From: QZKY01 sp963666295
GTDB taxonomy: Bacteria; Pseudomonadota; Gammaproteobacteria; Burkholderiales; Burkholderiaceae_D
DNA: 64,000 nucleotides
Assembly: GCA_963666295.1 (NCBI GenBank)
Contig: OY762707.1
Coordinates: forward strand, 744,001-808,000
Reading direction: 5' to 3'
Shown: positions 56,803 through 64,000 of the stretch, piece after piece
Layout: every line of letters begins with the position of its first letter
Numbering within the stretch: the stretch's first letter is position 1
The notes under the pieces: generated by a model
Database searches by the model: none
What the model was told of the DNA's origin: nothing
The model's input: only the letters and a program-made list of their open reading frames with translations
Made by a program: the position numbers and the translations under genes

Positions 56803-56990
56803 CAGCTTTCCTGCCTCTTTTGCTCTCACTACCTTGACCCCTCGCCTGAAGCTAACGCTCGACGTGTACCACAACATACGCAACGGTTCTCAGTCTGCAA
56901 GCAAACAGCAAAAATGTATTGATGGCGGTCAAGCTCTTATCTGACATTCTGGTTAACATTGGTCTATGTCAAACGAGGGCGCTTTTAATC

Positions 56991-57626
56991 ATGTTCGCAA
57001 CGTATTTATTTATTGACAGAAATGACGCAGCAGAACAGTTGGCACAACGCCTGCTGCCATATCGCGATCAGAATGTACTGGTGCTGGCCATCCCGCGCGG
57101 CGCTGTGCCGATGGCAAAGGTCATTGCGGATCGTCTCAATGGCGAACTGGATGTTGTGTTGATTCGAAAGCTTGGTGCGCCATACAACCCGGAATTTGCG
57201 ATCGGTGCCGTTGCCGAAGACGGCTGGGTTTACCTGTCACCGAACATCAACGCCCTACATGTCAGTCAAGATCAGATTGAGCAAATCAAGGCCGTCCAGC
57301 TCAAAACAATCCGCCAAAGACGAGAACGCTACACACCGCTCAAGCCACCCGCCGACCCAAACGGACGCACCGTCATCGTTGTTGATGATGGACTGGCAAC
57401 CGGAGCCACCATGATTGCAGCCCTGCATGCTATCCGCGAAAAAAAACCGGGCAAGCTCATCTGTGCGATTCCTGTCGCTGCAGCAGACAGCCTGGAAAAA
57501 GTCAGTGCGCTGGCTGACGAAGTCGTGTGCCTTGAAGTGCCCCTAAACTTTCAGGCAGTCGGTCAGTTCTACGAGCACTTCACGCAAGTTGAAGATAGCG
57601 AAGTCGAAGCGATTCTGGCTGAATAA
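56991..57626 (+). CDS. Phosphoribosyltransferase-family protein
   Basis: A 211-residue protein of the type I phosphoribosyltransferase fold. I start at ATG 56991 (MFATYLFIDRNDAAEQLAQR). VLAIPRGAVPMAKVIADRL and VVLIRKLGAPYNPEFAIGAV precede the PRPP-binding loop TVIVVDDGLATGATMIAAL near residues 125-142. Similar proteins are common and often labelled putative phosphoribosyl transferase; the base substrate is unknown. Its presence near a PRPP-synthetase-like gene suggests nucleotide or ribose-phosphate salvage (inference). Confidence 0.85.
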   Translation: MFATYLFIDRNDAAEQLAQRLLPYRDQNVLVLAIPRGAVPMAKVIADRLNGELDVVLIRKLGAPYNPEFAIGAVAEDGWVYLSPNINALHVSQDQIEQIKAVQLKTIRQRRERYTPLKPPADPNGRTVIVVDDGLATGATMIAALHAIREKKPGKLICAIPVAAADSLEKVSALADEVVCLEVPLNFQAVGQFYEHFTQVEDSEVEAILAE

Positions 57627-57706
57627 AGTTTACACAACCTCGCCCCATCAACCACGCAGACAAAACCAGGCACACATTTCACCACAAGGTGGTCTTGCCT
57701 TAAAAC

Positions 57707-57748
57707 AATCTGTCGCCTGTCCGCAACAACCAGAACTGGCGACAGATT
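57707..57748. repeat. 11-bp perfect inverted repeat before the small Cys gene
   Basis: AATCTGTCGCC (57707-57717) and GGCGACAGATT (57738-57748) with a 20-nt loop, followed by TATAGG. It may be a weak terminator for the phosphoribosyltransferase gene or an operator for the gene at 57797. No T run follows, so termination is uncertain. Confidence 0.4.
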
Positions 57749-57796
57749 TATAGGATAAACTCGCGGTTTTTTGTTCATTGTCTCAGGAAGAAATCC

Positions 57797-57982
57797 ATGC
57801 AATACCGTGTAGAAAAAGACAAGGGGTGCAAGTCGTGCCCCTTAACCATGAACGCTAACATCACCGCGTTTATTCCAGGCTGGATTTGCGATAAGGATGG
57901 CAGCCCATGCGACTCCCCTATCGCCAAGAAAAACGCCGCACTCCAGGCCGTGCAACCTCGCCTTTCCGGTCACAACCAATAA
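57797..57982 (+). CDS. Small cysteine-containing hypothetical protein
   Basis: A 61-residue protein with AGGAAGAAATCC directly before its ATG. Four cysteines are arranged CKSCPLT and WICDKDGSPCDSP, i.e. CxxC plus a C-x6-C pair, which could bind zinc or iron. No signal peptide. It begins MQYRVEKDKGCKSC. The ribosome site and cysteine pattern support a real gene. I do not recognise a family. It sits alone between the phosphoribosyltransferase gene and the tRNA cluster. Confidence 0.65.
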   Translation: MQYRVEKDKGCKSCPLTMNANITAFIPGWICDKDGSPCDSPIAKKNAALQAVQPRLSGHNQ

Positions 57983-58118
57983 CCCCTCCGAGATGCCTTG
58001 CGCATGCGGGCATCTTATTTTCCACTCGCGCCACCCCTGAAAATTGGACGAGCGCCATCCCGCCCGGAAGGCATGCCGTGCATACCAACCTGTTTTCTAT
58101 TTGAAATTTGGGAAATTT

Positions 58119-58192
58119 TGGAGGCGGAGACCGGAATCGAACCGGTGTCTACGGCTTTGCAGGCCGCTGCATAACCACTTTGCTACTCCGCC
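58119..58192 (-). tRNA. tRNA-Cys (GCA)
   Basis: On the minus strand a complete cloverleaf from GGCGGAG to CTCCGCC-T-CCA, with anticodon loop CTGCAAA (anticodon GCA) and the T-loop GGTTCGATTCC. The 3' CCA is encoded. Confidence 0.95.
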
Positions 58193-58236
58193 ATGTGGTC
58201 AATCTGCTGTTCAACAAGTACTTTACAACAAATCTT

Positions 58237-58312
58237 TGGAGCGGGAGAAGGGGTTCGAACCCTCGACCTCAACCTTGGCAAGGTTGCGCTCTACCAACTG
58301 AGCTACTCCCGC
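58237..58312 (-). tRNA. tRNA-Gly (GCC), copy 1
   Basis: On the minus strand a cloverleaf from GCGGGAG to CTCCCGC-T-CCA, anticodon loop TTGCCAA (anticodon GCC) and T-loop GGTTCGAACCC. Encoded CCA. Identical to the copy at 58387-58462. Confidence 0.95.
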
Positions 58313-58349
58313 ATTATCGTTACTGCGCCGTTTAACCATCCAGCCCAAC

Positions 58350-58376
58350 AAAAAAGGGGGCTCATTAAAGCTCCCC
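58350..58376 (-). terminator. Terminator-like hairpin between the two tRNA-Gly genes
   Basis: On the minus strand GGGG-A-GC, a loop of eight, GC-CCCC and then TTTTTT. It lies just after tRNA-Gly copy 2, so it may limit readthrough into copy 1 and tRNA-Cys. Confidence 0.4.
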
Positions 58377-58386
58377 TCAGGAATTC

Positions 58387-58462
58387 TGGAGCGGGAGAAG
58401 GGGTTCGAACCCTCGACCTCAACCTTGGCAAGGTTGCGCTCTACCAACTGAGCTACTCCCGC
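58387..58462 (-). tRNA. tRNA-Gly (GCC), copy 2
   Basis: Same 76-nt sequence as copy 1 with anticodon GCC and encoded CCA. Lies 54 bp upstream (in transcription) of the pgsA-distal copy and close to the pgsA 3' end, the pgsA-tRNA-Gly-tRNA-Cys order seen in Proteobacteria. Confidence 0.95.
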
Positions 58463-58516
58463 ATTAAACAACAGAGGCGTATTGTATATAAGTTCGCCTT
58501 TTACTGTCAAGTTCGG

Positions 58517-59101
58517 TTATTCCAAATGTCCGCCTCTTTCCTTAATTAGCGGCCAGGCTTTCTGCAGATAGTAAAACATCGACCAGACAGTCAAAACCGC
58601 CGCCACTATCATCAGCCAGTAGCCGAGTACCCGCGTGTCGAGCAAACCAAAAAGCGTGTCGTAATACAGCAACATTGGAATGGCGGTCATTTGAGCGATT
58701 GTCTTGATCTTGCCGAGCGAACTCACGGCAACCGAACGCGAAGCGCCGAGTTGCGCCATCCATTCTCGCAATGCCGAAATCGTGATTTCACGACCAATGA
58801 TAATGAATGCCAGCAGCGCATCAAGGCGCCCAAGTTGCACCAGCACCAGCAAAGCCCCTGCCACCATCAACTTGTCTGCCACTGGGTCAAGAAAAGCGCC
58901 AAAAGCTGACGTCTGGTTCCAGCGCCGCGCCAAATACCCATCAAAAGCGTCTGTTATTGCGGCGACCAAAAAAACAAACGTTGACGCCGCACCTTTGTAA
59001 TACAAAGACAGCCACTCGTCTGGCACAAAAAATATGCCGACAACAAGAGGGATCAAGGCAACACGCAACCATGTGAGCAATATGGGAGTATTAATCGGCA
59101 T
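58517..59101 (-). CDS. pgsA: CDP-diacylglycerol--glycerol-3-phosphate 3-phosphatidyltransferase
   Basis: A 194-residue inner-membrane enzyme that makes phosphatidylglycerophosphate, the first step to phosphatidylglycerol and cardiolipin. The CDP-alcohol phosphotransferase motif is complete: DAFDGYLAR, eight residues, then GAFLDPVADK near residues 52-80. The start MPINTPILLTWLRVALIP is the family N-terminus, and about five membrane segments follow. It lies 95 bp after uvrC, an order widely conserved, with tRNA-Gly downstream. Confidence 0.96.
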   Translation of the reverse strand: MPINTPILLTWLRVALIPLVVGIFFVPDEWLSLYYKGAASTFVFLVAAITDAFDGYLARRWNQTSAFGAFLDPVADKLMVAGALLVLVQLGRLDALLAFIIIGREITISALREWMAQLGASRSVAVSSLGKIKTIAQMTAIPMLLYYDTLFGLLDTRVLGYWLMIVAAVLTVWSMFYYLQKAWPLIKERGGHLE

Positions 59102-59196
59102 GTTGCGTTTATTACCTTAACAAAAAATCATTTATCGAAAAAACCAAAACGGAACAACCGGCATCGTATACGAAATTGCACACTTTATGAACGCCA

Positions 59197-61050
59197 CTAC
59201 GCGTGTAATTGCTGGTAAATCTTTTGTGCCAGTTGCCTGGAAACCCCCTCAACCGAAGCCAACTCATCAACACTGGCATCCGCCACCCCCTGAATACTGC
59301 CAAAGCGTGCCAGCAACTTCTGTCGCCGCCTCGCTCCGACGCCCTCGATCTCCTCAAGGCGAGACGCCTGCCGTGCCTTGGCGCGCTTGGCCCGCATGCC
59401 GGTAATGGCGAAGCGATGCGCCTCGTCACGTATCTGCGCCACCAGCATCAGCGCCGCTGACTCCTTGCCCAATTCCTGTGCAGGCCGCTCATCCGCATAA
59501 AGCAGGGTTTCCAGCCCGACCTTGCGCCCTTCACCCTTGGCGACGCCCACAATCAGACGCGTATCCAGCGCAAGCTCTTCAAACACCTGCCGCGCCACAC
59601 CAACCTGCCCTTTGCCACCATCAACCAAGACCACATCGGGCAACACGCCTTCCCCGCTGATCACTTTTTCATAACGCCGCCTCAATGCCTGCCGCAAAGC
59701 GGCATAATCGTCTCCTGCCTGCACATCCCGGATGTTGTAACGTCGGTACTCGCGCGGCTGCATCGCATGTTGCTGATACACCACGCACGCCGCCTGCGTC
59801 GCTTCACCTTGCGTATGACTGACGTCAAAACACTCGACCCGCAAAGCACCCAGTTCTTCCAGTTCAATACCGAGCAGTTCCGCCAGCGTGCGCGTGCGCG
59901 CCTCTTGCGATCCCCGCTCTGACAAGGAACGTGTCAACGCCACCTCTGCACCTTTTTGCGCCATTTCCAGCCAGACACGACGCTGACCTTGAGGCTGAAA
60001 CGTCAGGTTAATGCGATGGCCGCATTGTTCCATCAGCGCCATCATCAACGCCGGTTCATCCAGCGGCACATTCAGAATCAGCGTGCCCGGAATAAATTTG
60101 CCGATGTAATGCTGCGCCAGAAACGCCTTGAGCACTTCCACCTCGACATTCCCGCCTTCCTCAAGTAGCGCATTGTCGAGTTGCGCCGGCATCCACGCCC
60201 GGTCACCCAAGTGCCGCCCGCCACGCACCATCGCCAGATTGACACAAGCGCGACCACCCTGCACCATCACTGCAATCACGTCGATGTCGGCTTCACCGCC
60301 AGTATCCATGCTTTGCTGCTGCAACACTTGCGACAACGCCGAAATCTGGTCACGCACGACTGCTGCCAGCTCGAATTCCAGCGACATCGAATACGCCTGC
60401 ATTTTTTCTTCCAGTGCGTGTAGCACTTCTGATTGTCGCCCGCGCAGGAAACTCGCCGCATTTTCCACGTCCACCTGATAGGCTTCCTTGCTGATGAACT
60501 GCACGCACGGCGCACTGCAACGTTGAATCTGGTGCAGCAAGCAAGGGCGCGTCCGGTTCAGATAAACGCTTTCCTCGCAGGTGCGGATACGAAACACGCG
60601 CTGCAAGATCTGAATCGACTCCCGCACCGCGCCCGCGTTCGGGAAGGGGCCGAAATACTGGTTTTTTTTGTCCACCGCGCCGCGGTAATACACCATGCGT
60701 GGATAATCGCCACCAGTGATTTTCAGGTAGGGATAAGACTTATCGTCGCGGAAAAGAATGTTGTAGCGCGGTTGCAGCGCCTTGATGAGGTTGTTTTCCA
60801 GCAGCAACGCTTCGGCTTCCGTACGCGTCACCGTGGTTTCCATGCGTGCAATGCGATCGACCATCATGCCGATGCGCGGCCCTCGTTGCGTTTTCTGAAA
60901 ATAGGAGGAAACCCGTTTTTTCAGGTTACGCGCCTTGCCGACATATAACACCTTGTCATCCGCATCAAAGTAGCGGTACACGCCGGGCAAGCCCGGCAGT
61001 GCGGCGGCTGTTTTCAAATGTATTTGACGTGCTTCTTCCTTATTCGTCAT
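59197..61050 (-). CDS. uvrC: Excinuclease ABC subunit C
   Basis: A 617-residue nuclease that makes both incisions in nucleotide excision repair. ATG 61050 (MTNKEEARQIHLKTAAALPG) is used; an upstream TTG would overlap nagZ. Domains in order: GIY-YIG nuclease (GVYRYFDADDKVLYVGKARN, residues 20-45), a UVR motif near 205 (ALEEKMQAYSMSLEFELAA), the RNase H-like nuclease with Asp in VECFDVSHTQGE near 400 and DVVLVDGGKGQV near 465, and a helix-hairpin-helix tail (LEEIEGVGARRRQKLLARFG). All are complete. It lies 20 bp after nagZ. Confidence 0.96.
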   Translation of the reverse strand: MTNKEEARQIHLKTAAALPGLPGVYRYFDADDKVLYVGKARNLKKRVSSYFQKTQRGPRIGMMVDRIARMETTVTRTEAEALLLENNLIKALQPRYNILFRDDKSYPYLKITGGDYPRMVYYRGAVDKKNQYFGPFPNAGAVRESIQILQRVFRIRTCEESVYLNRTRPCLLHQIQRCSAPCVQFISKEAYQVDVENAASFLRGRQSEVLHALEEKMQAYSMSLEFELAAVVRDQISALSQVLQQQSMDTGGEADIDVIAVMVQGGRACVNLAMVRGGRHLGDRAWMPAQLDNALLEEGGNVEVEVLKAFLAQHYIGKFIPGTLILNVPLDEPALMMALMEQCGHRINLTFQPQGQRRVWLEMAQKGAEVALTRSLSERGSQEARTRTLAELLGIELEELGALRVECFDVSHTQGEATQAACVVYQQHAMQPREYRRYNIRDVQAGDDYAALRQALRRRYEKVISGEGVLPDVVLVDGGKGQVGVARQVFEELALDTRLIVGVAKGEGRKVGLETLLYADERPAQELGKESAALMLVAQIRDEAHRFAITGMRAKRAKARQASRLEEIEGVGARRRQKLLARFGSIQGVADASVDELASVEGVSRQLAQKIYQQLHA

Positions 61051-61070
61051 CGCCAGACCACACACTAGGT

Positions 61071-62132
61071 TTAGCAAGCATCCAGTCGCAGCACAGAAGT
61101 CATTATTTCCTGCGCCTGCTGATAGCGACTCTCAAGCTGCAACGCTTCCCACGAAAGCGCCGGCATTTGCGGCACCATCGCAGCAAGCCGCTCCGCTGAA
61201 ATACGCGCTGCCTTGCCGTCTGGCGCCTGAAGTTCCGAAAGCAACTGATCGGCCTTATCCGGTGCATTGCACACCAACACCATGTCGCACCCGGCCGCCA
61301 GCGCCAACTTCGCTCCCTCGACCACATTGCCCGCCACGCTGGCACCCTGCATGCTCAGGTCGTCGCTAAAAATCGCGCCCTTGAAACCCAGGTCCTGACG
61401 CAAAATCGTCAGCCATTTTTTTGAAAATCCTGCAGGATGCCTGTCCACTTTCGGGTAAATCACATGCGCCGGCATGACTGACGCAAGCCCTAAACCCAGC
61501 CCGCCATACGGTTCTGCATCCTGCGACAGAATTTCTGTCAGGCCGCGCTCATCCATCGGAATGGCCACATGCGAATCGGCCTGCACGAAGCCATGCCCCG
61601 GAAAGTGTTTGCCGCAATTGGCCATGCCAGCCAGCGCCAACCCATGATTCAGGCTTTTTGCCAGCATGGACACGGCCTGTACATCGCCATGAAAGGCGCG
61701 ATCGCCAATCACCTCGGACTCACCGTAATCCAGATCCAGCACCGGCGTGAACGACAGATCAACACCGCAAGCGCGCAACTCGGCCGCCAGCACATAACCC
61801 ACGGCTGTCGCCACCTTCGTTGCCAGCACGTGATCACCGTCCCATAACTTGCCCAGTTCCCGCATTGCCGGCAAACGTGTAAAACCGTCCGACTTGAAGC
61901 GCTGCACGCGCCCGCCTTCGTGATCAACCGCAATCAGCATCCCCGGGCGCAACGCATGAATGGCGCGCGTCAACGCCAGCAACTGCGTCCGGTCCGTAAA
62001 ATTGCGCGCGAACAGGATCACGCCGCCCACCAGCGGGTGGCTGATGCGCCGGATATCGTCTGGATTCAATTCCGTGCCGACCACATCCAGCATGACCGGA
62101 CAATGAACCGGCCTGGCGTCTTTTGCACTCAT
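61071..62132 (-). CDS. nagZ: Beta-N-acetylhexosaminidase
   Basis: A 353-residue cytoplasmic GH3 glycosidase that cleaves GlcNAc from anhydromuropeptides during cell-wall recycling. GRVQRFKSDGFTRLPAM and the loop NCGKHFPGHGFVQADSH (general acid His-Asp pair) near residue 170 and the nucleophile Asp in IFSDDLSMQGASVAG near residue 245 are all present. Start ATG overlaps the acpS stop by four bases, so the two are translationally coupled in the recO-pdxJ-acpS-nagZ-uvrC series. Confidence 0.95.
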   Translation of the reverse strand: MSAKDARPVHCPVMLDVVGTELNPDDIRRISHPLVGGVILFARNFTDRTQLLALTRAIHALRPGMLIAVDHEGGRVQRFKSDGFTRLPAMRELGKLWDGDHVLATKVATAVGYVLAAELRACGVDLSFTPVLDLDYGESEVIGDRAFHGDVQAVSMLAKSLNHGLALAGMANCGKHFPGHGFVQADSHVAIPMDERGLTEILSQDAEPYGGLGLGLASVMPAHVIYPKVDRHPAGFSKKWLTILRQDLGFKGAIFSDDLSMQGASVAGNVVEGAKLALAAGCDMVLVCNAPDKADQLLSELQAPDGKAARISAERLAAMVPQMPALSWEALQLESRYQQAQEIMTSVLRLDAC

Positions 62133-62533
62133 GCGCGCTCCCTGTTCTGTTCGACAACCACAAACGCGACCGCGTAGTCGGACTCATCAGTAATCGACAC
62201 TTGCGCAGTCAAGCCATTCTGCTCCATGAATTCCTGCAACACGCCGCTACAAACCGGAACCGGCTTGCCGCTGGGCGCATTCAGCACCTGCATCCCGCGC
62301 CACGTCATCGGCATGCGCATGCCCAGACCGATTGCCTTGGAAAAAGCTTCCTTGGCGGCAAAGCGCGTCGCCAGAAAGCGGATGCCGCGCGCAGCCACCT
62401 TGTCCTTGCGGCGATGATAGCGCACCAACTCTTCCGGCCCGAGTATGCGCTCAGCAAAACGATCGCCATGCCGCCCCAACGCCCCTTCAACACGGGAAAT
62501 CTGGATAATGTCGGTGCCGACACCGTAAATCAT
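62129..62533 (-). CDS. acpS: Holo-[acyl-carrier-protein] synthase
   Basis: A 134-residue enzyme that attaches phosphopantetheine to acyl carrier protein. ATG 62533 overlaps the pdxJ stop as ATGA and gives the family start MIYGVGTDIIQISRVEGAL; the longer upstream frame lies inside pdxJ. Mg-binding Asp in GVGTDII and Glu in TRFAAKEAFSKAIGLG are present, as is the C-terminal VSITDESDYAVAFVVVE. Both ends overlap neighbours by four bases. Confidence 0.95.
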   Translation of the reverse strand: MIYGVGTDIIQISRVEGALGRHGDRFAERILGPEELVRYHRRKDKVAARGIRFLATRFAAKEAFSKAIGLGMRMPMTWRGMQVLNAPSGKPVPVCSGVLQEFMEQNGLTAQVSITDESDYAVAFVVVEQNRERA

Positions 62534-63303
62534 GCGCCTGCCCTGATGCTGGAAAGGCGCGCTGCCACCATGATCGCTTTCATCTCGCGCACGGCATTTT
62601 GCCAACCGGCAAACACCGCGTGCGCCACAATCGCATGGCCGATGTTCAGTTCAGCAATTTCGGGAATGGCGGCAATCGCCTGCACGTTAGTGTAGTGCAA
62701 ACCATGTCCGGCATTCACCCTGAGGCCACGCCGAACACCTTCCAGCACACCCTCCCGAATACGCAGCAACTCGGCTTGCCTTGCCGCTTCGTCCTCTTGC
62801 TCGGCATAGCGCCCGGTATGCAATTCAATCACCGTCGCACCCGTTTCAGCCGACGCCTGAATCTGTTCGACTTCAGCATCAATGAACAAACTGGTTCGAA
62901 TCCCGGCCTGCGCCAGTTGCGCTACCGCCGCTTTCACTTGCGTGAAATGCTGCACCACATCCAACCCGCCCTCGGTCGTCAGTTCCTCGCGCCGCTCCGG
63001 CACCAGACACACATCTTGCGGTTTGATGCGGCAGGCGAAGTCCAGCATTTCACTGGTCACGGCCGACTCGAGGTTCATGCGCGTTGTCAGAAGCGGTCGG
63101 ATGGCTTCGACGTCGGCATCCTTGATATGCCGCCGATCTTCGCGCAAATGCAGCGTAATCAGATCCGCCCCCGCCTGCTCTGCCAGTAGCGCTGCCTGAA
63201 TCGGATCGGGATAGGAGGTGCCACGCGCATTGCGCAGCGTTGCGACATGGTCGATGTTGACGCCCAGATCGATGACCGGGCCTGAAGTCTGAAAAAAGCT
63301 CAT
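62530..63303 (-). CDS. pdxJ: Pyridoxine 5'-phosphate synthase
   Basis: A 257-residue TIM-barrel enzyme that joins deoxyxylulose 5-phosphate and aminoacetone 3-phosphate in vitamin B6 synthesis. Conserved LGVNIDHVATLRNARGTSYP at the start, ITLHLREDRRHIKDAD, VCLVPERREELTTEGGLDV and the phosphate-binding LRVNAGHGLHYTNV and ELNIGHAIVAHAVF near the end are complete. It follows recO after a 178-bp gap and precedes acpS with a 4-bp overlap. Confidence 0.96.
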   Translation of the reverse strand: MSFFQTSGPVIDLGVNIDHVATLRNARGTSYPDPIQAALLAEQAGADLITLHLREDRRHIKDADVEAIRPLLTTRMNLESAVTSEMLDFACRIKPQDVCLVPERREELTTEGGLDVVQHFTQVKAAVAQLAQAGIRTSLFIDAEVEQIQASAETGATVIELHTGRYAEQEDEAARQAELLRIREGVLEGVRRGLRVNAGHGLHYTNVQAIAAIPEIAELNIGHAIVAHAVFAGWQNAVREMKAIMVAARLSSIRAGA

Positions 63304-63481
63304 TTCTTGTCGTCTTTGGTGTTGTATATCGGGGTAATTCTAACGCCTTGGCGCTCATTTATTCGCAATTATCGATTTCGTTTTCCAGAGAGTTCATGGC
63401 GCGAAGGGAAGCCGCAGACAGTACAACCTGTACGGCAAGGCTAAGCCAACAAAGCCATGGGCGCTCTGAGAGCGAAATGCG

Positions 63482-64000
63482 TTATAGCTGCGTGAGGTCG
63501 ATTAAAATCTGCCGCGTCTTAATCTGTGCGCCATCCAGATGATGCGCCAGCAAAAACCGCATTAGCGCCTTGCTTTGCATCTGCGTCACAGCATCATCAT
63601 AATCTTCGTTCGCCATGTCCAGCAGCGTCTTGCCGGAAACGGCGGGCCAGGACACATCGTGTGGACGCGCCGGGCGCGGGCCGCGCTCCGGATCAACGAC
63701 ATAACTCAAGCCGGAGTCGACGGATTTGCCCGTCTCGGCGCACATCACCCAGTCTGCCGCCACCCCGGTTTCGCGTAATAGCGCCAGCTCAAATTTACGC
63801 AGGGCAATAGGCGCTGGCTCGTTCGTTGCCAGTGCTTCAAGCGTTTGCCAATAATACTCAAACAAAACCGGATGCGGATCTTCACGTGCAAGCAAGTGCT
63901 GCAACATTTCGTTCAGGTAAAAACCGCACAACAAGGCCGACCTCTCCAGTGGCGGCAATCCCCCCACCCACTCAACCGAGGTCAGCGTGCGCAATTCGCC
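63482..64000 (-). CDS. recO: DNA repair protein RecO, N-terminus beyond the window
   Basis: About 172 C-terminal residues of RecO; the frame is open through the window edge at 64000. RecO mediates loading of RecA in the RecFOR pathway. LLCGFYLNEMLQHLLAREDP and LFEYYWQTLEAL are the helical-domain signature, FELALLRETGVAADWVMCAE follows, and the end reads SKALMRFLLAHHLDG. The order recO-pdxJ-acpS supports the call. The OB-fold N-terminal domain is outside the window. Confidence 0.92.
   Translation of the reverse strand, partial: GELRTLTSVEWVGGLPPLERSALLCGFYLNEMLQHLLAREDPHPVLFEYYWQTLEALATNEPAPIALRKFELALLRETGVAADWVMCAETGKSVDSGLSYVVDPERGPRPARPHDVSWPAVSGKTLLDMANEDYDDAVTQMQSKALMRFLLAHHLDGAQIKTRQILIDLTQL

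Overview
The window reads as a chromosomal segment of a moderate-GC betaproteobacterium, most likely Burkholderiales and plausibly Oxalobacteraceae. This rests on gene order and families: psd-pssA-leuA(long form)-rpsO-pnp, recO-pdxJ-acpS-nagZ, gltA near sucA-sucB, a DUF2863-type protein, and a hairpin-rich leader before sucA like the Burkholderiales sucA RNA motif. The placement is inferred from the sequence alone.

Layout. 1-10.1 kb: transporters (SSS symporter running off the edge, CPA1 antiporter, EamA exporter, alanine/glycine symporter), an RhlE-type RNA helicase, a nitroreductase, a PEBP protein and a methyltransferase. Two copies of a short inverted-repeat element lie here, one split by a second element. 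10.1-13.9 kb: minus-strand operon hsp20-lon-alcohol dehydrogenase. 14.1-22.1 kb: psd, pssA, a leucine-rich leader peptide, a 53-residue ORF, leuA, rpsO, pnp and a quinone oxidoreductase. 22.1-30.7 kb (minus): fbp, pepN, a DUF2863-like gene, acnA and a small exported protein. 30.9-36.6 kb: gltA, sucA, sucB. The E3 gene lpdA, usual after sucB, is absent and the 3' scrap of a TnpB gene sits in its place. 37.1-45.0 kb: a Ca2+ exchanger overlapping a P-type ATPase, a YoaA/DinG helicase, a BepA-like protease, moaC.

45.0-54.0 kb is an accessory region: a truncated phage-type gene, yaiI, a gene-poor stretch, an rsgA-type GTPase cut at its 3' end, and a three-level nest of insertion sequences (IS30 inside IS3 inside an IS21-like element). 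Beyond it are a C-terminal scrap of an unknown gene and a gene split by a frameshift at a run of nine T, with a possible HEPN motif. 54.0-64.0 kb returns to core genes: sodB, a PRPP-synthetase-like gene, a kinase-fold protein, a phosphoribosyltransferase, a small Cys protein, tRNA-Cys and two tRNA-Gly, then pgsA, uvrC, nagZ, acpS, pdxJ and partial recO (minus).

Functional themes: oxidative TCA entry (acnA, gltA, sucAB), phospholipid head-group and anionic lipid synthesis (psd, pssA, pgsA), RNA processing (rpsO/pnp, rhlE), protein quality control (hsp20, lon, bepA) and DNA repair (uvrC, recO, yoaA). The strongest points for follow-up are the sucB lacking a recognisable subunit-binding domain at a locus that lacks lpdA, the leucine attenuator-like leader before leuA, the T9 frameshifted HEPN-like gene, and the IS nest whose removal restores istA exactly.
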